A DNA stretch of 41,861 nt, taken from IMG/VR virus record IMGVR_UViG_3300047564_005879, positions 1 through 41,861 of that record. One strand, 5' to 3'. Below are positions 33,658-40,366 of this stretch, piece by piece. Numbering within the stretch: position 1 is the first letter of the stretch; every line of letters begins with the position of its first letter. Position numbers and translations under genes: made by a program. Below the pieces are notes generated by a model. That model was given only the letters and a program-made list of their open reading frames with translations, was not told the origin of the DNA and did no database searches. This DNA comes from a virus.

Positions 33658-34619
33658 TGACGACTGTCACTTCAACCGAGAAGATAAGATTTCTGCGCGG
33701 CATATTTCGTGACATCCAAGTTTCACGAGACGGCAACGATTGTGCTGTTCCGTGCCCAAACTGTAAGACACCTGATAAGAAGAAGCTGTCGATCAACGTT
33801 GAGACGTGGAAGTACCATTGCTGGGTGTGCGGTGTCAAAGGTGGAAATCTTCGATCGCTCTTTAAACAGTACTATTCACCCGAAGTTGTTGTCGCTTTTA
33901 GAGAGCGTTTCGGCATTAGTGACGATGATGCTGCTGAGGTTCCTGCCGTAGAGGTCGTGACACTGCCCGATGGTTTGCAGCCTGTTGCGCTTGTAGCAAA
34001 CTCTAAGAACCCTAATTTCAGAGCGACATACAACTATCTGATGCGTCGCGGCCTAACTGAGCGTGACCTGTGGTATTGGAAGATGTGCGTCAGCAGTGAG
34101 AATAGCTTTACAAGACGCGTCATCATACCCTCATTTGACGCTGATGGCGATCTCAACTATTACGTCTCACGTTCGATTGACAAAGACACAAAACCTCGAT
34201 ATGTCAATTCAAAAGCAAACAAGACTGAGATCATTTTCAACGATCTGATGGTTGATTGGTCAAAGCCCGTTGTGATCGTCGAGGGCGTCTTTGATGCGAT
34301 CAACGTTGGCCAGAATGCAATCCCAATACTTGGATCGTATCTACCGCAATCGGCAGCACTTTTTGCCAAGATTGTGGCAAATAACATACCGGTGACGTTG
34401 GCACTCGACCCCGACGTTGAGGATAAGATGCACAAGATTGCAGGTGATCTGTACAAGTTCGGCGTCGAGGTCAGACAAGCAGACATCACAGGTTTTAAAG
34501 ACATCGGTGAGATGCCGCGTGACGTTGCTAAGCAGCGTATAGCAGATGCAAAAGTGTGGCATCCAAAGATCAGCATGCTGCACAAAATTAGCAAGATATC
34601 AAGTGGATCTATTCTATAG
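33657..34619 (+). CDS. 61: DNA primase (T4 gp61-like, zinc finger plus TOPRIM)
   Basis: A 320-residue protein. A zinc-binding N-terminus has C33-P-N-C36 and C55-W-V-C58, the CHC2-type finger of bacterial and phage primases. A TOPRIM domain follows, with E209 in VVIVEGVFDAIN and D251-P-D253 in LALDPD. T4 gp61 is 342 residues, so the length is as expected. It makes RNA primers for lagging-strand synthesis, normally with the gp41 helicase, which is not in this window. The ATG abuts a hairpin and lacks an ordinary ribosome site. The next gene starts 16 bases after the stop. Confidence 0.83.
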   Translation: MTTVTSTEKIRFLRGIFRDIQVSRDGNDCAVPCPNCKTPDKKKLSINVETWKYHCWVCGVKGGNLRSLFKQYYSPEVVVAFRERFGISDDDAAEVPAVEVVTLPDGLQPVALVANSKNPNFRATYNYLMRRGLTERDLWYWKMCVSSENSFTRRVIIPSFDADGDLNYYVSRSIDKDTKPRYVNSKANKTEIIFNDLMVDWSKPVVIVEGVFDAINVGQNAIPILGSYLPQSAALFAKIVANNIPVTLALDPDVEDKMHKIAGDLYKFGVEVRQADITGFKDIGEMPRDVAKQRIADAKVWHPKISMLHKISKISSGSIL

Positions 34620-34634
34620 CAGATATTTAACTGC
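34619..34634 (+). promoter_or_regulatory. Small hairpin abutting the ATG at 34635
   Basis: GCAG at 34619-34622 and CTGC at 34631-34634 with an 8-base loop. The stem is short, but the right arm again ends at the base before the ATG, and no Shine-Dalgarno sequence is visible. Confidence 0.3.
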
Positions 34635-34994
34635 ATGCCTAGTAATCTAAAACTTCGTCGCTTCATTCTCAAAGAGATGGCCGATGTGCTCGCAGATGAT
34701 GCACTCTTCACAAAGCAGACCCCACAAGACGACTCACCTGTTGGTGACGTGGACGACGAGACCGTAGATGAGGGCGGCGACTGCGGTTGTGGTTGCGGTG
34801 GAGCACCGGGAGGTTGCGGCGACAAGAAGAGCGGAACAATCACAGCAACTGCGCTCTTCAAGAGAAGCCTCTATGAGATCATTGAAGATGCAATTGGTGT
34901 GTACGACCAGTACGATGATGCTGACCAGATAAGCGACGAGATGATTGCTGAGATCGAGCACTTCAGCAACAAGCTCAAAGCCTTCAGGAACTAA
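34635..34994 (+). CDS. Small acidic protein with Cys/Gly-rich centre, unknown
   Basis: A 119-residue protein with three parts: a basic N-terminal helix (LKLRRFILKEMADVL), an acidic linker (about 30-48), and a glycine-cysteine knot C50-x-C52-x-C54-x6-C61, then a helical acidic C-terminus (SLYEIIEDAIGVYDQYDDADQ..). The four closely spaced Cys could hold zinc or an iron-sulphur centre; the spacing is not that of a zinc finger I know. It lies between primase and the Mre11-Rad50 fusion, suggesting a role in replication or recombination. I recognise no family. Confidence 0.55.
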   Translation: MPSNLKLRRFILKEMADVLADDALFTKQTPQDDSPVGDVDDETVDEGGDCGCGCGGAPGGCGDKKSGTITATALFKRSLYEIIEDAIGVYDQYDDADQISDEMIAEIEHFSNKLKAFRN

Positions 34995-34996
34995 AA

Positions 34997-35004
34997 TATA
35001 AATC
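34997..35004 (+). promoter_or_regulatory. Late-promoter-like TATAAATC
   Basis: Seven of eight bases of the T4 late core, 29 bases before the ATG of the Mre11-Rad50 fusion, in a 38-base gap. TAAGATTA follows at 35019. A recombination gene would not be expected to need a late promoter, so this is tentative. Confidence 0.3.
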
Positions 35005-35032
35005 TATCGTTTCTTGTCTAAGATTAGAACAT

Positions 35033-38000
35033 ATGAAAGCGTTCCATATCTCAGACATCCATTTTAGAGGCCTGTCTCGACATGACGAGTATAGGAAGTG
35101 TTTCACTAGATTGTTCGACATCGCTCGAAAGGAGAAGCCTGATGTCTTCTTCGTCGGTGGTGACATCGTTCACTCCAAGACACAAGGTATTACACCAGAG
35201 TTAATTGATATTTTGACCTGGTGCTTCGAGACGATGGCAGAGATCGCACCTGTCCATATGATCTTGGGCAATCATGACGGTCTCATCCACAACAAGAGCC
35301 GTCAAGATGCGATCACACCCATCATCAACGCGCTGGGAAACAAGCGCATTTACTTGTACAAGAAGTCGGGTGTTTATCCGACAGGCCTGTCTGGCATCAA
35401 CTGGTGTGTCTTTTCGTGCTTTGACGAAGAAGGCTGGGATGATGTCAAGCCTGTCAAGGGTGAGATCAACATCGCTTGCTTCCACGGTGCCGTTCGTGGG
35501 TCCTCGACAGACTCTGACTGGAAGATCAACGGCGAAGTGACATCAAACTTCTTTGATGATTTTGACTATACTTTCCTAGGTGACATCCACAAGCGTCAAA
35601 ATGTCACAGGCAACGGCGTGATTGCCTATCCAGGGTCGTTCATCCAGCAAGATTACGGCGAGGATGTCATCAAGGGATGTCTGCTGTGGGATATTAAGTC
35701 AGCAGTCGATTACAGCTGTAAGTTCATCCACATCATCAATGACTCACCATTTGTAACGATCGGTTACCGTGGTGATCTTGATGAAACTTACCAGATGATC
35801 GACAGCGCACCTTCAGGTGCACGTGTCCGCATTGGTTCTGATGTTCCGGTACCTCCTACAACACTGCACCTCATTGAATCGAAGCTGCAAGCTGAGAAGT
35901 CACCGAAAGAGATTGTCTATAAGATCGCAGATCTAGATGCTGGTAAAAGCCTTGCAAAGACAAGTGGAACACCTGTAACAGATCTCAGACAGCCTAACAC
36001 AATCAAAGAGTTGATCCGCGACTTCTACGCTGACTCAGCGTTGCCAAAAGACAAGTTCGAGCGGGTTGATGCAATTGTTGATAGGTACATGACGTCACTT
36101 GAATTAGGCGGAGACGAGGACCGAAATTACAGTTGGTCACTTGATAAGTTGGCGTTTAAGAACACGTTCGCGTTCCGTGGCGACAATGAGATTGACTTTA
36201 CCAAGTCATCGGGCATCACAGGTATCTTTGGTAAGAACCGTGCTGGAAAGTCGTCCATCATTGGTAGTCTCGTTTATTGCCTCTTCAATACCTCGGATAG
36301 AGGATCTCTCAAGAATCTCCACATCATCAATGATAAGGAGGACACGTGTGATGCCGAAGCAGATATTACGGTCAAGGGCGATAAGTACAAGATTTCTCGC
36401 AAAACTAAGAAGACAGTCAATAAGAAGGGTGACGTTAACGTCAATACGACGTTAGGCATCACTAAGCTAGATACCGATATGCAGCTTAGCGACGTATCAG
36501 ATGAACAGCGTCGTGAGACAGAGAAAGTGCTGCGTCAGCTAATTGGAACTGCAGATGACTTCTTCATGACATCGCTTGCAGCTCAAGGTAACCTCAATAA
36601 GTTCTTTGAGGAGAAGTCGACCGCCCGAAAGCAGATTATTGGAAAGTTTCTCAATCTTGACATCTTTGACTCACTTTATGAACGATCACGCGAGGACCTT
36701 GTTCCTCTCCGTGCCTCATTTAGAGGACGACGTGACAAGCAGCAGATTGATGCAAAAATTTCTGATGCTGTAAAGATGCTCGCCATAGAACGGGAGAAAA
36801 CTTCTGAGCTTGATAGAACACACGGCGATCTGACACGAAAATTGGCAGACCTACGTGTCATCATCAATGGTGACACATCAGTTGAAGCAGCCGTTAAGCT
36901 GCGGGAGTTCGAGCAGCGCCGTGACCGCCTTGCTGAGAAGCGAAAGGAGCATGCATCTCAAATTGAGGATGCTAGTACACTACGCTCTAAGCACACAACA
37001 CGTCTCGAGAAATTCAGCGCTCTCAAGGAAAAGTTCCCTATTGATGAACTTCGCCAGAAAGTTCAATCACAAAGGTCCCTGGAGACAAAGCTTGAAGCTG
37101 CAAACAGAGCGTTGCAGCAGCATCTTAAATCTCTAGGAAGGCTGAATGAAGATGTTGGAATTCTATCAACAGTTCCGTGCGGTGACGAATTTCCAACGTG
37201 TCCATTCATCAAGAAGGCATTTGAGAGTAAGTCAAAGATTGGTCAGGAGCAGCTAGAAGTTGAAGAGCAGCGGAAGTACATCAAGCTGCTTCAAGACAAT
37301 ATCAATGAAATAGCTGAGCAGAATCTTGATGATAAAGTCAAGAAATATGACCTAATGCTCCAGGAAGAGAGGACACTGCAATTTGATGTTAGTAAGCTTG
37401 ATCTAAAGATCGAGCATGCAGAGGCGTCACTAAAGACAGTTGATGGTGATCTTTCAACATGTAATCTTGAGATCGACCGACTTAGCGCAGTTGTCAAAGA
37501 CTCAGACAACCTGTGTGGTGTCTATGACAGTATCAAGGAAGTAGAAGAAGAGCTTGAGAAGACACGTAAATTGCAGCTCACAAATGCAAAGAACGTCGGT
37601 GCTCATGAGACATCGATCACAACACTTCAAAGTGAGAAGGAGACGCTTGAGAAAGATCTTGCTGACCTCGAGATCTTTGAGTTGTTCAACGTCGCCATGT
37701 CAAAGAAGGGTCTCCCATCTCGCCTAATCTCTAAGCTGCTTCCTCTTGTCAATGCCGAGATCCAGAATATTCTGCTCGGTGTCTGCAATTTCACAGTCGA
37801 GCTTGAGGTGGATGAGGAGTCGAACTCACTTGAAGTTTACATTAACTACGGTGATAAGCGACGGATAATTGAGCTAGGATCAGGAATGGAAAAGATGATC
37901 TCTGCAATTGCGACAAGAGTTGCTCTCATCAATATGTCATCTTTACCCAAGTCTAATATCTTTATCATTGATGAAGGGTTCGGTGCTCTTGATGATACTA

Positions 38001-38152
38001 ATCTTGAAGCATGTTCACGCCTCCTGCGGTCCTTGAAGAAGCACTTCAGCCAGATCCTCATCATCTCACACGTAGATGCGATCAAGGATGCAGTTGATAA
38101 CTTTGTTGAGATCAATTGGATTGATGGAGGTGCAAGTGTTAGATACTCATGA
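35033..38152 (+). CDS. Fused Mre11-Rad50 (gp47-gp46) recombination nuclease/ATPase
   Basis: One unbroken 1039-residue frame carries both subunits of the SbcCD/Mre11-Rad50 complex. Residues 1-355 are the Mre11/gp47 phosphoesterase: D8-I-H10, GGD44-IVH47, GNH81-D82, CFH151-G, GD184-IH186. From about 367 Rad50/gp46 begins: Walker A GKNRAGKS (400-407), coiled coil about 560-710, hook cysteines C716 and C723, second coil to about 880, signature ELGSGMEK (947-954), Walker B IFIID980-E981, and H1013 in SHVD. T4 gp47 (339) plus gp46 (560) total 899, so the fusion is near full length for both. The complex resects DNA ends for recombination-dependent replication. The spacing C-x6-C in the hook differs from the usual C-x2-C. 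Confidence 0.88.
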   Translation: MKAFHISDIHFRGLSRHDEYRKCFTRLFDIARKEKPDVFFVGGDIVHSKTQGITPELIDILTWCFETMAEIAPVHMILGNHDGLIHNKSRQDAITPIINALGNKRIYLYKKSGVYPTGLSGINWCVFSCFDEEGWDDVKPVKGEINIACFHGAVRGSSTDSDWKINGEVTSNFFDDFDYTFLGDIHKRQNVTGNGVIAYPGSFIQQDYGEDVIKGCLLWDIKSAVDYSCKFIHIINDSPFVTIGYRGDLDETYQMIDSAPSGARVRIGSDVPVPPTTLHLIESKLQAEKSPKEIVYKIADLDAGKSLAKTSGTPVTDLRQPNTIKELIRDFYADSALPKDKFERVDAIVDRYMTSLELGGDEDRNYSWSLDKLAFKNTFAFRGDNEIDFTKSSGITGIFGKNRAGKSSIIGSLVYCLFNTSDRGSLKNLHIINDKEDTCDAEADITVKGDKYKISRKTKKTVNKKGDVNVNTTLGITKLDTDMQLSDVSDEQRRETEKVLRQLIGTADDFFMTSLAAQGNLNKFFEEKSTARKQIIGKFLNLDIFDSLYERSREDLVPLRASFRGRRDKQQIDAKISDAVKMLAIEREKTSELDRTHGDLTRKLADLRVIINGDTSVEAAVKLREFEQRRDRLAEKRKEHASQIEDASTLRSKHTTRLEKFSALKEKFPIDELRQKVQSQRSLETKLEAANRALQQHLKSLGRLNEDVGILSTVPCGDEFPTCPFIKKAFESKSKIGQEQLEVEEQRKYIKLLQDNINEIAEQNLDDKVKKYDLMLQEERTLQFDVSKLDLKIEHAEASLKTVDGDLSTCNLEIDRLSAVVKDSDNLCGVYDSIKEVEEELEKTRKLQLTNAKNVGAHETSITTLQSEKETLEKDLADLEIFELFNVAMSKKGLPSRLISKLLPLVNAEIQNILLGVCNFTVELEVDEESNSLEVYINYGDKRRIIELGSGMEKMISAIATRVALINMSSLPKSNIFIIDEGFGALDDTNLEACSRLLRSLKKHFSQILIISHVDAIKDAVDNFVEINWIDGGASVRYS

Positions 38153-38378
38153 ATCTACACCACTCTTCTGTCCAGTTTGTGAATCTGCCATGTCGTCAAA
38201 AGACGATGACTTGTACTTTAATCTTCTTGAATGCTGCAAAGATTGCGGCATGACATGGGCCGAGACCAATAGAACTGCGTGGTTAAATGGTTGGCGCCCT
38301 CATAGACAAGAAATTGATAATGAAATTCTTCGTAGAAGATCACACATACTTAACGGGATAGATATAAAGAGAGGTTAG
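38136..38378 (+). CDS. Small zinc-ribbon protein
   Basis: An 80-residue protein starting at GTG 38136 with GGAGGTG at 38127-38132; the frame is open further upstream but without a ribosome site. C12-P-V-C15 and C34-x2-C37 (C33 also possible) make a zinc ribbon, followed by a basic helix (NGWRPHRQEIDNEILRRR) that could touch DNA or RNA. The start lies inside the last codons of the Mre11-Rad50 gene. The function is unknown. Small zinc proteins beside packaging genes may act in transcription or as nuclease cofactors, but nothing here decides. Confidence 0.65.
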   Translation: MLDTHESTPLFCPVCESAMSSKDDDLYFNLLECCKDCGMTWAETNRTAWLNGWRPHRQEIDNEILRRRSHILNGIDIKRG

Positions 38379-38382
38379 TCTC

Positions 38383-38766
38383 ATGCTTTCAATGCAACAA
38401 GTAAATACACTCGGGCAGCTCATTGACACTACATTTGGTAAGAGTTCAACTACGACTGCACCAACTGTCTCAATTAAGATGGTCCTTCAAGGAAACTCTC
38501 TAATTGTTAAGTACACTACGCTCGTTCATTTTGCTTCTGAGCAGTCAATGCGTGAGCAGAGTAAGGAACTAGAGCGTGCAGCAGTCCAGCTCACAAAGAA
38601 GTCAATTGATAATGTTATTAGCGAATTTAAGAAGATTGAGGGCAAGGCTTTAAAAGCTACCAAGAAGACAACTGATAATGGCATCGAGCTAATCAGCATG
38701 TCACCTTATAATCCTCGCAAAGTTGCCTACTATAGATTCAATACGACGTATGAAATTGATGTATGA
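38383..38766 (+). CDS. Small protein before the terminase, unknown
   Basis: A 127-residue protein with AGAGAGG before ATG 38383. It has a helix-strand N-terminus (MQQVNTLGQLIDTTFGK), a strand pair (SIKMVLQGNSLIVKYTTLVHFA), a long charged helix (about 50-90) and a strand end (RKVAYYRFNTTYEIDV). The stop overlaps the terminase start as ATGA. The position is that of the small terminase gp16 in T4, but T4 gp16 is 164 residues and largely helical, and I see no resemblance. It may still serve packaging. Confidence 0.55.
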   Translation: MLSMQQVNTLGQLIDTTFGKSSTTTAPTVSIKMVLQGNSLIVKYTTLVHFASEQSMREQSKELERAAVQLTKKSIDNVISEFKKIEGKALKATKKTTDNGIELISMSPYNPRKVAYYRFNTTYEIDV

Positions 38767-40358
38767 ATACCAGCAACAAATCAAGACAAGTTTCTGAGAT
38801 AATAAGATGTGGTAAAGACCCATCATATTTTTTCAACAACTATGTCAAGATTCAGCATCCGACTAAAGGAACGATACCGTTTAAGACGTTTCCTTTCCAA
38901 GACCAGTGCGTAGATGACTTTATAGAGAATCGATTCACAGTCATTGTTAAAAGTCGTCAGCTTGGTCTATCAACGCTTGTTGCTGCATATTCTGTCTGGC
39001 TTGCACTTTTCCAGAAAGACAAGAACATCCTGATCATTGCAACTAAGCTCGGTGTTGCCCAGAACTTCATTAAGAAAGTGAAGACTATGGTAAGCAACCT
39101 TCCACCCTGGATGGTGTTACCGCAGATTACGCTAAACAATCGGCAGATGATCGAATTTAGTCACGGTTCTTCAATTAAGGCAGTACCCACCTCAGAAGAC
39201 GCAGGACGTTCTGAGTCGCTGTCACTGCTCATCATTGATGAGGCTGCATTCGTTAGAAACTTTGATGAGCTGTGGACAGGTTTGTACCCTACAATCTCAA
39301 CAGGTGGACGTGCTATTGTTCTTTCAACACCTAACGGCGTTGGTGGACAGTATTACAAGCTTTTCACTGAGGCCGAATCAGGTCTGAACGAATTTAAAGC
39401 CATCCGTTTGAACTGGGATGTGCACCCAGAACGTAATCAAGAGTGGTTCGAGAAGGAAACGAGAAATCTGTCATCCAAAGAGATCGCACAAGAATACCTG
39501 TGCGACTTTGCTGCATCAGGCGAGACGTTCCTCAATGACGATGACATCAAATGGATTAGCAATATTATACGCCCACCGATCGATCGCGGAGGCCCAGATA
39601 GAAATGTCTGGATTTGGAAACATGCACTCACAGAGCATAAGTACATCATTTCAGCTGACGTTGCAAGAGGAGACGGTAAAGACTACTCAACATTTCATGT
39701 TATCGATGGAACTGAAGGGGAAGTAGTTGCTGAGTACAAGGGGAAGATTGCGCCAGATAAGTTTGGCGAGCTCTTAAATGAGTATGGCTTGTTGTATAAC
39801 AAAGCACTGATGTGCCCAGAGAATAACTCATTTGGATATGCAACAATAGTCAAGCTTAAAGATCTAGGCTATCCAAAGATGTACTACAATAAGAACAAGT
39901 CGGTCTACATTGGCGACTATGTTCCTCCTGCTGAGACAGAGCTTGCAGGTTTTACGACCAGCGGAAAATCACGTACACAAATATTGACTAAGCTAGAAGA
40001 GGTTATTAGAAATAAGCAGCTATTAATCTATTCGTCTCGTTTTTATGAAGAGCTAAAGACATTTGTCTGGAATGAGAATAAAGCGCAGGCCATGAAAGGT
40101 GAAAATGATGACCTTATCTTGTCGCTTGCTATTGGAACGTGGCTTTATGATGCATCATCTGACTACAGCAAAGACTCAGATAAGCTAAATCAGGCTATGC
40201 TTTCTGCAATGGGTATTAAGAGCAAGCAATTTAATGGTGCGTCAAACGATGTATTATCGAACAAGCACCAACAAGAGACAAACCGAGATCGCGTGCTACG
40301 TGGTTACTCGCGGCCGATGGGGATTCCTCCTGAGTTCGCGTGGGTCTACAAGAACTAG
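38763..40358 (+). CDS. 17: Terminase large subunit (gp17-like)
   Basis: A 531-residue packaging motor. The ATPase has Walker A SRQLGLST (64-71), Walker B LLIID159-E160 and the coupling motif STPNG (188-192). The RNase H-like nuclease has D299 in ISADVARGDG, E353 in CPENNSFGYA and D449 or D450 in GEND-DLILSLA. T4 gp17 is 610 residues; the shorter length is from the N-terminus and C-terminal tail. The enzyme cuts concatemeric DNA and pumps it through the portal encoded next. The ATG overlaps the preceding stop. In T4 the sheath and tube genes 18 and 19 lie between gp17 and gp20; here they do not. Confidence 0.92.
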   Translation: MNTSNKSRQVSEIIRCGKDPSYFFNNYVKIQHPTKGTIPFKTFPFQDQCVDDFIENRFTVIVKSRQLGLSTLVAAYSVWLALFQKDKNILIIATKLGVAQNFIKKVKTMVSNLPPWMVLPQITLNNRQMIEFSHGSSIKAVPTSEDAGRSESLSLLIIDEAAFVRNFDELWTGLYPTISTGGRAIVLSTPNGVGGQYYKLFTEAESGLNEFKAIRLNWDVHPERNQEWFEKETRNLSSKEIAQEYLCDFAASGETFLNDDDIKWISNIIRPPIDRGGPDRNVWIWKHALTEHKYIISADVARGDGKDYSTFHVIDGTEGEVVAEYKGKIAPDKFGELLNEYGLLYNKALMCPENNSFGYATIVKLKDLGYPKMYYNKNKSVYIGDYVPPAETELAGFTTSGKSRTQILTKLEEVIRNKQLLIYSSRFYEELKTFVWNENKAQAMKGENDDLILSLAIGTWLYDASSDYSKDSDKLNQAMLSAMGIKSKQFNGASNDVLSNKHQQETNRDRVLRGYSRPMGIPPEFAWVYKN

Positions 40359-40366
40359 GAGAACAA

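Noticed and set aside
34160-34861. 233-codon open frame on the - strand
   Set aside because: It lies opposite the primase and the Cys-rich gene, which have clear motifs; the translation is of low-complexity Ser/Pro/Leu type without recognisable domains.
38383-38766. Assignment as small terminase gp16
   Set aside because: Position fits but the length and strand-rich sequence do not resemble the helical gp16.
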